From contig JAIOPV010000254.1 of NCBI GenBank assembly GCA_021413735.1, positions 1-64,000 on the forward strand: a stretch of DNA of 64,000 bases. The letters are read 5' to 3'. The notes beneath the pieces are model-generated. The model ran no database searches and was not told where the DNA came from. It was given only the letters and a program-made list of their open reading frames with translations. Shown piece after piece: positions 26,588 to 35,854 of this stretch (the stretch's first letter is position 1; each line of letters opens with the position of its first letter). This DNA is from Planctomycetota bacterium (GTDB taxonomy: Bacteria; Planctomycetota; Planctomycetia; Gemmatales; Gemmataceae). Both the position numbers and the translations under genes were made by a program.

Positions 26588-27541
26588 TCAAAAGTTCACC
26601 TTGAGAATGCGGCGAATCCACAGTATCCCAATAATTTGCGAACCAATCACGGCCGCCAACAGACGGGGATTCTCAAGCATTGAGATGGCATAAGCTCGCT
26701 TGACCACGAGCATCACGAGAAACACAGCCAGCGGCAGCACCATCAAGATTCTCGCCTGGAGTAGTCCCTCTGCAGTCAGGGTGCGAATCATTCCTTGGAC
26801 CCGGAAACGTTCGCGAATGACACCTCCAAGTCTTCCGCAAACGTTGGTCAGGTTCCCGCCGCTTCGGTAATGCGTGAGGATCGCTGTGATCGCAATCCGA
26901 TATTCGGGCAACCCCGCTCGTTCCACCAACTCACGCAGTCCAGACTCCAGCGACAAGCCCAGGTTCATTCGGCTCGTGAACCGGGTAAACAGCTCTCTGG
27001 CTGGGTCCCGGAACTCACTTGGGACAGCCGCGAGTGCCTGTGGGAGCGAGTGTCCAGCTCGGAGAAACCTCGCGATGAGATCAAGAATCTCGGGTAACTG
27101 TGTGAGCAGCATTTCGTTGCGTTTGCGGGCACGAGCACGAACATACATGAATGGTGTGACTGCTCCGACTACTCCCGCTATCAATCCCAGCTCGATACGC
27201 CATATCCAACCGACAGCGACTGCACTCACCACGCCACACCCGACAATAATTTTGAGCATGTCGGTGGCCCTGAGCCCCAACCTCGAATGCTCAACCATTG
27301 CCGCGAATCGGAAACCAATGGACCGGCGAGACCCGCGAGACTGAATCCCATCGCCGTGCTTGAGTTTCATGAGCAACAGCAGTGGGGTTTCAATGCTTTT
27401 CCCACCTCCAAACTCGCGCTCGACGCGAACCTGGATTTGACTCTCCGTGGACTCCATCGCTTTTAGCAAAATTGGGCCAAGGCTCGCCACCGTTGCGATC
27501 ACGGCAATGAATACGAGGACGGCGGCAAGGTAATTACTCAT
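26588..27541 (-). CDS. tadB: Tad pilus inner-membrane platform protein TadB
   Basis: 317 aa. N-terminal helix (YLAAVLVFIAVIATVASLG), paired helices near residues 95-135, then an F-domain (LPEILDLIARFLRAGHSLPQAL, FTSRMNLGLSLESGLRELV) and C-terminal helices. It is the partner of TadC in the platform that transmits force from the TadA ATPase. The start codon overlaps the stop of tadA by four bases (ATGA), fixing the ATG at 27541. Confidence 0.92.
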   Translation of the reverse strand: MSNYLAAVLVFIAVIATVASLGPILLKAMESTESQIQVRVEREFGGGKSIETPLLLLMKLKHGDGIQSRGSRRSIGFRFAAMVEHSRLGLRATDMLKIIVGCGVVSAVAVGWIWRIELGLIAGVVGAVTPFMYVRARARKRNEMLLTQLPEILDLIARFLRAGHSLPQALAAVPSEFRDPARELFTRFTSRMNLGLSLESGLRELVERAGLPEYRIAITAILTHYRSGGNLTNVCGRLGGVIRERFRVQGMIRTLTAEGLLQARILMVLPLAVFLVMLVVKRAYAISMLENPRLLAAVIGSQIIGILWIRRILKVNF

Positions 27542-28836
27542 CGGGTCTCCAACCGGAAGACCCGAGGGTCAAGTGTGACCTCGTGCGAAGCCATCCTCTC
27601 CAGGACGTGTGGGACGACACCCGTGGGATGGAGTCTGCCTTGAGCCTCCCCGTTCGATCCCGCTCCTCCATGTCGGAAAACAAAAATGTCCTGGATCGCG
27701 ATCTGGTCACCTGCCAGTCCAATTACCTCACTGATTCGTACAACCCGGCGAATGCCGGTCGGCAAACGGGCAACTTGAACGACAATGTGCACGGCAGACG
27801 CGATCTGGCGACGAATGCCCCACAACGGTATCTCCAACCCCGCTGACGCAACCATGATTTCGAGCCGTCCAAGAGCAGCTCCCGGATCGTTCGCGTGCAG
27901 CGTTGTGAGGCTTCCGTCGTGCCCTGTGTCCATCGCCTGGAGCATATCAAGTGCCTCGGCTCCTCGGCACTCACCAACGATGATGCGGTCCGGTCGCATT
28001 CGGAGGGCGTTTCGCACCAGATCTCGAGTCGTAACCTTACCGGCACCGTCGGCGTTTCCTGGACGAGTTTCCATCCTCGCGACATGCGATTTCTGGAGCC
28101 GTAACTCTGCCGCGTCTTCGATTGTGACGATCCGTTCTCGATCACTGATGAACGCGGACAGCGCGTTCAAGAAAGTGGTTTTTCCGCTGCCGGTACCCCC
28201 CGAGATCACCATGTTGAGTCGTCCGCGGACACAACCACGGAGGAACTCCGCTGCGTCTACAGTGAGCGCTCCACGTGTGACCAGATCTTCGAGCCGCAGT
28301 GCTCGAACTCCGAAACGGCGGATTGATACCAGGGTGCCATCGAGAGCCACGGGAGGGAATACCGCATTGATTCGACTTCCATCCGGGAGTCTCGCATCGA
28401 CAGTTGGTGAGGATTCATCAACCCGCCGTCCAACCCGTCCAACAATCCTTTGGACCACCTGTCGAAGATGCCGATCGTCCTCAAACGCGACATTGGCCGG
28501 TTCAAGCCGACCGTGACGTTCGACGTAGACGGAATTTGGACCGTTAATGAGGATGTCGGTGACATCGGGATCGCTCATGAGCGGTTCGAGTGGACCGAGG
28601 CCGAACGCCTCGTCGAGCACTTCACGAACGAGCCGTTCGCGTTCGAGTGCGTTGAACAGTTGTGGTCCACTGCGGATGAGTTCCTCGGCCGCTCGACGGA
28701 TTTCCTGTCGGAGTTGGTCTTCTCTCGCTGTCCCTGCCGATGTGGGATCGAGCGCTGTGACCAGACGCTCGTGGATCTCTCGCTTAAATCTCAGGAACTG
28801 TCGCTCCCGATCGGGCTTGGATACTGGAGGTTGCAT
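27538..28836 (-). CDS. tadA: Tad pilus ATPase TadA/CpaF
   Basis: 432 aa from ATG 28836, with GGAA upstream; a longer frame from 28974 overlaps tadZ and lacks coding character. Conserved blocks: LGPLEPLMSDPDVTDILING, DGSRINAVFPPVALDG, Walker A ISGGTGSGKTTFLNAL (about residue 215), RIVTIEDAAELRL, RPDRIIVGECRGAEALDMLQ (Walker B) and SLTTLHANDP (His box). It is a cytoplasmic hexameric ATPase that powers Flp pilus extension and perhaps retraction. It is encoded between tadZ and tadB. Confidence 0.95.
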   Translation of the reverse strand: MQPPVSKPDRERQFLRFKREIHERLVTALDPTSAGTAREDQLRQEIRRAAEELIRSGPQLFNALERERLVREVLDEAFGLGPLEPLMSDPDVTDILINGPNSVYVERHGRLEPANVAFEDDRHLRQVVQRIVGRVGRRVDESSPTVDARLPDGSRINAVFPPVALDGTLVSIRRFGVRALRLEDLVTRGALTVDAAEFLRGCVRGRLNMVISGGTGSGKTTFLNALSAFISDRERIVTIEDAAELRLQKSHVARMETRPGNADGAGKVTTRDLVRNALRMRPDRIIVGECRGAEALDMLQAMDTGHDGSLTTLHANDPGAALGRLEIMVASAGLEIPLWGIRRQIASAVHIVVQVARLPTGIRRVVRISEVIGLAGDQIAIQDIFVFRHGGAGSNGEAQGRLHPTGVVPHVLERMASHEVTLDPRVFRLETR

Positions 28837-28888
28837 CGTTGGTTCCGTGATGGTCCGCCGGCGCTGGAGTTTGACGACCGCGGACCTG

Positions 28889-30022
28889 TCATGTAGCCTT
28901 GATCGCTGTGCGGATGAGATCGGTGAGTTTGACGAGACTCCGAGCTGCAGAAGATGAGGGGCCATTCCGAACAATCGGATCGCCGACGTTGGTCGCCCGG
29001 TTCATCGCCTTTGAGTCGTCCGGAATGAGGTGAAAGAGTCGCCCACCCAGAGCCTGTTCCGCCTGGCTCTGCGTTAAGGCGTGAGGCAGTCCATCTCGAT
29101 TTGCGACTACCTTGATGCGATGTGCATCAACTCCAGCGGTGGCCAGATGCTCCAGAGTTCTGCGGGCGTTCCGCAAGCACGGAAAATCAAGCCGCACAAT
29201 CAGCAGCACAATATCCGAAACGCGCAACGCATGAATCTGCTCCTCACGAAACGTCGGGCTCACTTCAGCGACAGTGTAGGGAGCAAGCGTCCGAGCCAGG
29301 CTCAGCACATCGCGAAGATCCTCAGCAGTAATTCCGGGAGCGGAATCGCCAGGCGTGAGACGGCGAAGGGTACTCGCAGCTCGCCGCGGTGAAGCGAGCA
29401 ACCTCAGACCCGATCGGTGTGCGATCAGTGCCCTCTCGAACAGGTCTCGATCGAGCGAGACAGAACTCATGAACAGATCGGCAATCGTATATGTTGGATC
29501 AATGTCAAGGAGCGAAGCAAGGTCGCCAGTTTCGAGTTTGAGATCAATGAGGAGGCATCCCCCGTGACTCTGTGCCAGAACTGCCGCCAAGTTCGTGGCA
29601 ACAGTGCTCGCTCCAACTCCTCCGCTTGCACCAAGAACGGCGATCATCCGCCCCGTCGCCCGGGCGTTCCCGACATTTTGACGGATCAACACTTCGTCGA
29701 GGTCAGTGTTGATTTCCTCTTCCATCACGAACTGGTCGGCACCTCCCCGCAGAGCCCGGACAATCAGCTTGGGATCTGTCGCCGCACCGATCGCGATAAT
29801 CTGCCCTGTCGTCGCTGCTCGAATCTCGCCCAGAGCGAGAAGTGCTCTCGCGGGATCTGGGCTCATGCACACGACCACGAGTTCGGGATGCGACTCCCCC
29901 AGACTGGCTGCGCTGGTCAGCGGAAGAACCTGCGACTCTGAGCAGGAGTAACCGTGCCGAGTCAGGGTACGGCAGATAACTGTACTCAGTTGTGTGGAGT
30001 CGCTCAGAATATCGACTCGCAT
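28889..30022 (-). CDS. tadZ: Tad pilus localisation ATPase TadZ/CpaE
   Basis: 377 aa from ATG 30022, where a GAGGAG box is 6 bases upstream. Residues ~1-115 form an atypical receiver-like domain (VDILSD, LVVVCMSPDPARALLALGEI). Residues ~125-370 are a ParA/MinD-like ATPase with deviant P-loop GASGGVGAST (131-140), then CLLIDLKLETGDLASLLD. TadZ proteins mark the cell pole or site where the Tad machine assembles. It is the second gene of the operon after the pilin. Confidence 0.92.
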   Translation of the reverse strand: MRVDILSDSTQLSTVICRTLTRHGYSCSESQVLPLTSAASLGESHPELVVVCMSPDPARALLALGEIRAATTGQIIAIGAATDPKLIVRALRGGADQFVMEEEINTDLDEVLIRQNVGNARATGRMIAVLGASGGVGASTVATNLAAVLAQSHGGCLLIDLKLETGDLASLLDIDPTYTIADLFMSSVSLDRDLFERALIAHRSGLRLLASPRRAASTLRRLTPGDSAPGITAEDLRDVLSLARTLAPYTVAEVSPTFREEQIHALRVSDIVLLIVRLDFPCLRNARRTLEHLATAGVDAHRIKVVANRDGLPHALTQSQAEQALGGRLFHLIPDDSKAMNRATNVGDPIVRNGPSSSAARSLVKLTDLIRTAIKAT

Positions 30023-30152
30023 ACGCGAACTCCTCGGAGAAATGCCAAGAGGCACGTAGCGATCTGGTCAGAGGTCGAGAACACCCGTGGCGATGGGTGA
30101 TTTCCCGACCATGACCTTTGTCAGCCAACCGTCACTCTCGGAAGACGTGCTG

Positions 30153-30335
30153 TCACTCTTCAACAACTGAACCGGGAACTGATTTACTGAACGTGGCGTT
30201 GGCGTTGTCACTCAAAGAGACCACACCGATGACACACACTCCAACGATGAGAGCCAGGATGATCGCATATTCGACTGCGGTCGGACCTGCTTCACCCTTT
30301 AGGAATGACACAATTTTCTTCGCGACCTGCCTCAT
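30153..30335 (-). CDS. flp: Flp-type pilin
   Basis: 60 aa from ATG 30335, with GGAG 8 bases upstream; the longer frame to 30440 is rejected. Flp pilin layout: short basic leader (MRQVAKKIVSFLKGEAG), the cleavage site Gly followed by PTAVEYAIILALIVGVCVI, which holds the conserved Glu-Tyr pair of mature Flp pilins, and a small C-terminal tail (FSKSVPGS). It is the major structural subunit of the Tad pilus, likely strongly expressed; it is the first gene of the operon and is separated from tadZ by 130 bases, as is common for pilin genes. Confidence 0.95.
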   Translation of the reverse strand: MRQVAKKIVSFLKGEAGPTAVEYAIILALIVGVCVIGVVSLSDNANATFSKSVPGSVVEE

Positions 30336-30962
30336 CACAAAACTCCGTTCGCAACAGGAAAACTGACACTGTGGACAGTTGCCAGTGGCTCTCGGAGCCT
30401 TCGATGGGCATTTTCGTGAGCGTGATTGGTTAATCAGCAATGCATGTGCCGTTCAGATGACCCCGTCCGGCAGAGCAGGCCCCAGCCGCTGCGTGCGAGT
30501 TTCCCTAACCCCTGTGCACGTCGGGCCAGCCGAGCTGTATTCAACCGCCTAATGATGAGACAACCTAAATACGGAATGGTCTTCAATCTGAAGTTAGCAT
30601 CCCTTTCTTACGTGTCAGGATGTCACCCAACCGTCCACCCAGCGACAAACTGCGCAACTATCTCGGCGTGAGCCGCGGCGTTCCGGGTGTGCTCGTTGCC
30701 ATCATGCCCTACGACCTGACCGCGTCCTCAATGCTGTTCCCCTGCGAAAGTTGGAGCAAAGATGCCTCTTCAGGTCGAGGAACCAAGCAGCCTCAGTATC
30801 CAGGAATCGTCTGAAGCTCACGGTTGACGATGTCCCGGTCTTGGTCCCTCGCTTGGCGCTCGGGCTCGGACCAAGCAGCTCGGGCTCGGACCAAGCAGCT
30901 CACCCCCAGATTTTTGGGCGAGAAGCGCGAGGCTCTGCGAGCCGGTGAGGGGCGTTTTGCAG
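30336..30962. other. promoter-side intergenic region of the Tad operon
   Basis: About 630 bases between the flp start and the end of the catabolic operon. Both flanking genes are on the minus strand, so this region should hold the flp promoter. A 64-codon plus-strand frame at 30620-30814 (LRNYLGVSRGVPGVLVAIMP) has no recognised relatives and no strong ribosome binding site; I do not call it. The right part holds the repeat at 30841-30900. Confidence 0.5.
30841..30900. repeat. palindrome with 20-base tandem duplication
   Basis: A 20-base unit, CGGGCTCGGACCAAGCAGCT, occurs twice in tandem at 30861-30880 and 30881-30900 without mismatch. Its CGGACCAAG part is also inverse to TTGGTCCCTCG at 30840-30850, giving a small palindrome. 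The duplication looks recent. Confidence 0.88.
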
Positions 30963-32423
30963 TCAGTTTGAAGGAGACGTGGCCGTGAGTTGTTCGATCT
31001 CACGACCCACGGTTTCGATCAACGCTTCGAGGCAACCGGGGCTCACGGCTGCGATGATCTCCTGATAGATACCGTAGCCGTAACTCTCAGCGCTCGGGAT
31101 GTAGCCCGGTTGCCAGTCGTTCGTGAGGGTCGCGATTACCACCGCGAACTGCGTGAAACGCTTGCGAATCTCGATCTGAAATTCCTGGTACAACTCGCCC
31201 GGCACGAACACCCACAGCGCACTGCCAAGTCGTGACACCGACACTCTCAAGGGGTAGCCCTTCCCCGCTGGCAACGCCGCGAGCCGTGTCAGTTGACGCG
31301 TCATCTGCTCGGAACGTGCCCGACACTCGCTCACTTTCTTCGTGTCGTTCGCAGCACGAGCGTTTGCTTCCTCGGCTTCCCACTTTGCGAGAGCAGCCCG
31401 CGTCTCGGCTTCGGTCGGCAACTCCATCCGATACTGCAAGTTCACGGTGAAGTCGTGCGTCTGCCAGCGGCGTGAATCCTCTTCTTGCTTCGCGTCGAAC
31501 GGTTTGTGCTTCCACGTTCCGAGAATCGCACCCGACACCACTGGGCCCGCATACACGAAGGACGTTCCCGGTTCGGGCAATGCTTCCAACCCCGACAACG
31601 CCGCGAAGCCGAGCTGTCTGCCGTTACGATCCGCGACCGCCGTGTCGCCGACGTACCCTTCCCACGGTCCGAGTTGCCCCGACGCACCTTGCAGAAACAA
31701 GCACGGCGTATCCCCGGTGTTCGCCTCCACGACTTCCCGCATCGCACCGAGATAATCCGGGCTGATCTTCGTGTTCTCCCACGCCAGCGTCGTCGGGTGG
31801 CACGCATAATTCACGACGGTTCCAAGCGTTTTTCCGCTGTCGTCGGCAACCGCCTTCACCACAAGAACGGTGTCGTCGGAAGGGCCGTCGGGGTTGAAAC
31901 CGCACACGAATTGTTTCGACACGGCATCCCAGAAGTCGCGGTGTCTGGCAAGCGAACAGCGAGCGGTGCCGTACACGAGGGTCGCGAGTTCGGCACTGTC
32001 GGCAGCGCTCGCGGCAAGTTTCGCACAGGTCTCGCCCAGCATGTCGAGGTATGGCCCGATGAGGTCGCCGCCGGGCAAGTGCGACCGCGTTCGCGACATC
32101 CACGCCGAGCCGTGCGTGTGCGACATCGAGATGAACACGTTTTCGGGCGAACTGTTCACGGCCTTCGCCACGAGTGCCCGGATACGGTCGAATTCGTCGC
32201 GGTCGAGCAGGCAGTGATCGAGGCCGAGGATCACCTTCTGCTGCTTGCGATCAAATGATTCCAGCCACATGGCGGTTGCGGTGAGTGGTCGGTGAATGCC
32301 AGTGGCGCGATCATGCAACGCAGCACCCCACATGCGATGGTAGATGCCAACGGGCGGCGTGATGTCCGCACGGGCGAACCCAACCATGCACCAACTCTGG
32401 GGCGTTTCAACGCGGGTTGTCAT
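30963..32423 (-). CDS. neutral/alkaline non-lysosomal ceramidase-like protein
   Basis: 486 aa, no signal peptide. Begins with VGFARADITPPVGI and YHRMWGAALHDRATGIHRPL, the N-terminal signature of the neutral ceramidase superfamily, followed by FISMSHTHGSAW (metal-site His pair) and GTVVNYACHPTTLAWENTKISPDYLGAM. True ceramidases are about 650-700 aa and secreted; this shorter cytoplasmic form is common in planctomycetes and its substrate is unknown. It overlaps the MFS gene by four bases and ends a four-gene operon with sugar-acid-type enzymes, so it may hydrolyse an amide or ester in that pathway rather than ceramide; that is inference. Confidence 0.82.
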   Translation of the reverse strand: MTTRVETPQSWCMVGFARADITPPVGIYHRMWGAALHDRATGIHRPLTATAMWLESFDRKQQKVILGLDHCLLDRDEFDRIRALVAKAVNSSPENVFISMSHTHGSAWMSRTRSHLPGGDLIGPYLDMLGETCAKLAASAADSAELATLVYGTARCSLARHRDFWDAVSKQFVCGFNPDGPSDDTVLVVKAVADDSGKTLGTVVNYACHPTTLAWENTKISPDYLGAMREVVEANTGDTPCLFLQGASGQLGPWEGYVGDTAVADRNGRQLGFAALSGLEALPEPGTSFVYAGPVVSGAILGTWKHKPFDAKQEEDSRRWQTHDFTVNLQYRMELPTEAETRAALAKWEAEEANARAANDTKKVSECRARSEQMTRQLTRLAALPAGKGYPLRVSVSRLGSALWVFVPGELYQEFQIEIRKRFTQFAVVIATLTNDWQPGYIPSAESYGYGIYQEIIAAVSPGCLEALIETVGREIEQLTATSPSN

Positions 32424-33646
32424 TTCTGTTCCTCCACGTCACCGAACAGCGTGCCCTTGGGGTTCAGCATTGCCCAACAAATCGCAGCCAGAAGAATCAT
32501 CGCATCAAACAGCAACAAGGCTAGATCCCATCGCCCTCGACTACCGAGCCAGCCCACGGCAATCGGGAACAGAGTTGCTCCGAGATTCCCACTCATGTTC
32601 ATGGTCGCGAACACCGTGGCAACCTGTTTGCCGCCGTAAGACATTGCGAGGGCATACGCACTGACACCGCCAGCGATTCCGCAAAACGAACCGATGCTGA
32701 TGAGGACAACCGTGAGATCTGGATCGTCCACGAAATACGCGATCAATGTGACCGCGGCACAAATCACGAGCGCGGTGAAAGTCATGCCTTGGCGTGCGAG
32801 CCGCGAGTTACCGGTGCGCTTCAACACCCAGTCGGAGAGCAGCCCGCCAAGGAAGCCACCGAACGCACCTGCGAACGGCGGCCACGCCGCACGCGAACCA
32901 GCGTCTTGGAGGCTGAGCCCCTTCACTTCCTGGAGGAACCGCGCGAACCACGTGAAGAAAAACACCACCGCACCCGCACGCAGGAATTGCTGCGAGCACA
33001 GCAGAATCATCTGCCAGTCGGTCACGAGTTTCGACCACCGAATCGGATTGGTCACAGGCGGAGGCACAAATTCGTCAGCGGCTTGGGGTGAAGGAGAATC
33101 GGGTCGCGGAACGATCAACCCGAACGCGAGTGCCCACAGCAATCCAGGTGCGGCATACAGTGCGAAGATTTGTTGCCAGGTGAGTGGGCCAAGAAGTTGC
33201 GTTGTGATCTTCGGAGCGAGGACTGCGCCGAGGCTCATGCAGCACGCCAGCATTCCGGAGGCAATCGCTTGCTCTGTTCGCGGGAATGTCGCCCCGATGG
33301 CCTTCGTGCAACACGGGAACACGCCAGCCTGTGCCGCCCCCATCAATCCCCACAGAAGGGCGAGCGCCCAGAAGCCGCCCGCGAGCCCCGCCAGCCCGGT
33401 GCATGCCGACCACAAGACCGCGAAGATCACCAGTGCCGGCTTGCTTCCAAGGCGATCCGCGACCCAACCCGACGGCAACTGAAACAACGCATACGAGAAG
33501 TAAAACACACCGAACACGTAACCCATGTCGCCGGGCGTCAGGCTCAACTCGGCTTCAATTACCTTCGATGGGCCGTTCATCGCCGTGCGTTGCATATAAG
33601 CGACAACGGTGATGAAACACAGGAAGCCGAGCAGAGTGTATCGCAT
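32420..33646 (-). CDS. MFS transporter (anion:cation symporter-like)
   Basis: 408 aa, 12 predicted membrane helices. Starts RYTLLGFLCFITVVAYMQRTAMN and contains GWVADRLGSKPAL between helices 2 and 3, the MFS motif (GxxaDrxGrr). The layout of loops matches the ACS/sugar-acid branch that imports hexonates, glucarate or phthalate-like anions with protons. It sits between the DapA-like aldolase gene (11-base gap) and the ceramidase-like gene (4-base overlap), which supports uptake of the operon's substrate. Confidence 0.9.
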   Translation of the reverse strand: MRYTLLGFLCFITVVAYMQRTAMNGPSKVIEAELSLTPGDMGYVFGVFYFSYALFQLPSGWVADRLGSKPALVIFAVLWSACTGLAGLAGGFWALALLWGLMGAAQAGVFPCCTKAIGATFPRTEQAIASGMLACCMSLGAVLAPKITTQLLGPLTWQQIFALYAAPGLLWALAFGLIVPRPDSPSPQAADEFVPPPVTNPIRWSKLVTDWQMILLCSQQFLRAGAVVFFFTWFARFLQEVKGLSLQDAGSRAAWPPFAGAFGGFLGGLLSDWVLKRTGNSRLARQGMTFTALVICAAVTLIAYFVDDPDLTVVLISIGSFCGIAGGVSAYALAMSYGGKQVATVFATMNMSGNLGATLFPIAVGWLGSRGRWDLALLLFDAMILLAAICWAMLNPKGTLFGDVEEQK

Positions 33647-33657
33647 GGCGATTCCTG

Positions 33658-34578
33658 TTACGCCGACCGTTCGCCGAGGGCGTGTTGCATTTGCGCGAAG
33701 AGTCGGTCCACTTCGTCGGCGGTTTCAGCGTCGAGTTCCCAACCATACGGCCGACGCCGACGCACGCTCGGGAACAAGCCGCGTTTCACCATGAGATGCT
33801 TTTCGACCGCGAGGAAGCCATCGAGACCCGCTTGCAGTTCCAACGCGACAATCGCACACAACGGGAAGTACACGCGATAGGCTGCGTCTTCGTCGTCGCG
33901 TTGAAGGGCTTTCCACACAGCAACGACGCCATCCAAGAGATCCATTCCAGGCATGGTGCCGGTGATGCCGCGTCGATAACTGTCGATGAGGAAGATGCCG
34001 CCGGAACCCTCGAATATCTGGGCGTTGCCGCCGGTCGCGTCGCGAAGCGCCGAGAGTTGCGGACCGTTCGGCGCGGCTTCCGGCTTGAACAGAATCTTGT
34101 CGGGTCCGTATCGCTCGAACAGCTTCACGCACGCGGCAATCGGAATGCTCTGCCCGACATATCCGGATGCGTCCTGCACGATCACGGGAATGCCAATGCC
34201 GTCTGCGAGCGCCCGGAAGTGATCGACGAGGTGCGCCTCGCTCAGTCGCGACGTGAGCGGCGGCACAGCCATCACCGCATCGCAGCCAGCCTTCTCGGCC
34301 GCAACCGCGAACGCCAGCGATTGCTTGGTGCTTTCCGCTCCGACGGCTGCGAACACCGGTCCGCGCCCTGCTGCGAACTCGACGAGCATCTTCACGAGTG
34401 ACAATCGCTCGTCATGCGTGAGCTTGAACGTCTCGGACACCATACCGGTGCCCAGGCCGTCGGCACCAACGCTGAACGCCCAATCGACGGATCGCTTCAA
34501 CGCGGCCGTGTCGATCTCGTCATGTTCGGTGAACGGCGTGTGCGCAATCGCGAGAACGCCTTGAAGCTGTTTCGGCAT
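33658..34578 (-). CDS. dihydrodipicolinate synthase/KDG aldolase family protein
   Basis: 306 aa from ATG 34578 (a TTG three codons earlier is in frame). DapA-type TIM barrel: LQGVLAIAHTPFTEHDEID at the start, VGADGLGTGMVSETFKLTHDERLSLV, VFAAVGAESTKQS. The Schiff-base Lys is probably in ILFKPEAAPNGPQ. The usual YNxP tyrosine region is replaced by IVQDASGYVG, which argues against lysine biosynthesis and for a sugar-acid aldolase or dehydratase such as 2-keto-3-deoxy acid enzymes. It directly follows the enolase-superfamily gene (start two bases after its stop), which is a common catabolic pairing. Confidence 0.87.
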   Translation of the reverse strand: MPKQLQGVLAIAHTPFTEHDEIDTAALKRSVDWAFSVGADGLGTGMVSETFKLTHDERLSLVKMLVEFAAGRGPVFAAVGAESTKQSLAFAVAAEKAGCDAVMAVPPLTSRLSEAHLVDHFRALADGIGIPVIVQDASGYVGQSIPIAACVKLFERYGPDKILFKPEAAPNGPQLSALRDATGGNAQIFEGSGGIFLIDSYRRGITGTMPGMDLLDGVVAVWKALQRDDEDAAYRVYFPLCAIVALELQAGLDGFLAVEKHLMVKRGLFPSVRRRRPYGWELDAETADEVDRLFAQMQHALGERSA

Positions 34579-34580
34579 GT

Positions 34581-35759
34581 TTACCAATCTCCCACGCTGC
34601 CGTCGGTGTAGAACACACGCTGCGGCAACTCCTGCTGGAACGGATGTTTCTTCACCTCGGCTTCGTTAATGACGATGCCCAGTCCGGGTTTCGTGTTCGG
34701 TCGCACGATGCGGCCAACCTTTTCCACCGTGAAGCCTTCCTGCACCACATCCGACCGCCACGGCACATCCGCGTGAACCGTTTCGCAGATGATGTAACTC
34801 GGCTGCGAGAAGCCGAACTCCAGCGATGCCGCCGTGCTGACCGGTCCCTGCGGGTTGTGCGGGGCGAGCGAGATTCGATGTGCTTCTGCGAGTGCTGCGA
34901 TGCGTCGCGCTTCCGAGAGGCCACCACAGTGGGTGATGTCCACCTGGCAGACTTCGCACGCTCGCGCGTTGAACAGATCCTTGAAGGCCGCGAGATTCGT
35001 CACTCGCTCGCCGGTTGCTATCGGTGTACTCACGGCCTTGTTAATCATCGCAAGTCCATCGACGCTCTCGGGCCAGCACGGTTCCTCGAAGAAGTACAAC
35101 CCGAACTGTTCGAGAGCTTTCGCGAACTGCAAACCCATCGCCGGTGATGGCCTCGCGTGGCAATCAACCATGATGTCGATGCCATCGCCGACCGCTTCAC
35201 GCATGGCGGCCACGCACTTCACGGCAGTCTTGATCGGCTTCAACCCTTCCAGTGGAAGCGTCGGCGGCACAGCCATGCACTTGAACGCGGTGAATCCGTC
35301 AGCGACGGCTTGCTGTGCGAGTGCAGCGAACCGCTTCGCGTCTTCGGAGGCGGTTTCGTAGAAGTCTTCCATCTTGCCGCCGCCGAGATGGCAGTACGTG
35401 CGAACGTGATCGCGAACCGGACCGCCCCACAGCTTCGAGCACGGCATACCCGCGACTTTGCCGAGGATATCCCACAGTGCGATGTCGATGCCCGCGATGG
35501 CGGTGGCGCGAACGATGCCGTGACCGTGCCAGAAGTGCTGGCGATACATCATCTGCCAGAGATGTTCGATTCGCGTGGGATCTTCGCCGATGAGCAGTTC
35601 AGCGATGTCTTCGACAGCCCCGACCACGGCTCGCGTGTGCCATTCGAGCGTCGCTTCGCCCCAGCCGAAGAGGCCGTCTTGGTCCGTGACGACTTTAACG
35701 AATATCCAGTTTCGCATCCGTGCATTGCAGACGTGCGTTTCGATCCGGGTGATCTTCAT
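34581..35759 (-). CDS. mandelate racemase/muconate lactonizing enzyme family protein
   Basis: 392 aa. Enolase superfamily, most like galactonate-dehydratase/DgoD-type sugar acid dehydratases. N-terminal capping domain ([29 protein letters not shown]) and a barrel with metal ligands in MVDCHAR (Asp), FFEEP (Glu) and ATGERV (Glu); [13 protein letters not shown] carries the catalytic His. It removes water from an acid sugar to give a 2-keto-3-deoxy acid. It is the first gene of a minus-strand operon: dehydratase, DapA-type aldolase, MFS transporter, ceramidase-like. The exact sugar is not readable. Confidence 0.9.
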   Translation of the reverse strand: MKITRIETHVCNARMRNWIFVKVVTDQDGLFGWGEATLEWHTRAVVGAVEDIAELLIGEDPTRIEHLWQMMYRQHFWHGHGIVRATAIAGIDIALWDILGKVAGMPCSKLWGGPVRDHVRTYCHLGGGKMEDFYETASEDAKRFAALAQQAVADGFTAFKCMAVPPTLPLEGLKPIKTAVKCVAAMREAVGDGIDIMVDCHARPSPAMGLQFAKALEQFGLYFFEEPCWPESVDGLAMINKAVSTPIATGERVTNLAAFKDLFNARACEVCQVDITHCGGLSEARRIAALAEAHRISLAPHNPQGPVSTAASLEFGFSQPSYIICETVHADVPWRSDVVQEGFTVEKVGRIVRPNTKPGLGIVINEAEVKKHPFQQELPQRVFYTDGSVGDW

Positions 35760-35854
35760 GGTGGCCCTCGCGGTGTGTGGGCATTGTCACCGCGATTGCC
35801 TGCAAATTCCAGTATGAGAATTGCGATATGCTGTGAACTGACTTCATCCGTGAA

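Noticed and set aside
30620-30814. possible 64-codon gene
   Set aside because: No strong ribosome binding site, no recognised relatives, ends in low-complexity sequence; not enough to call.
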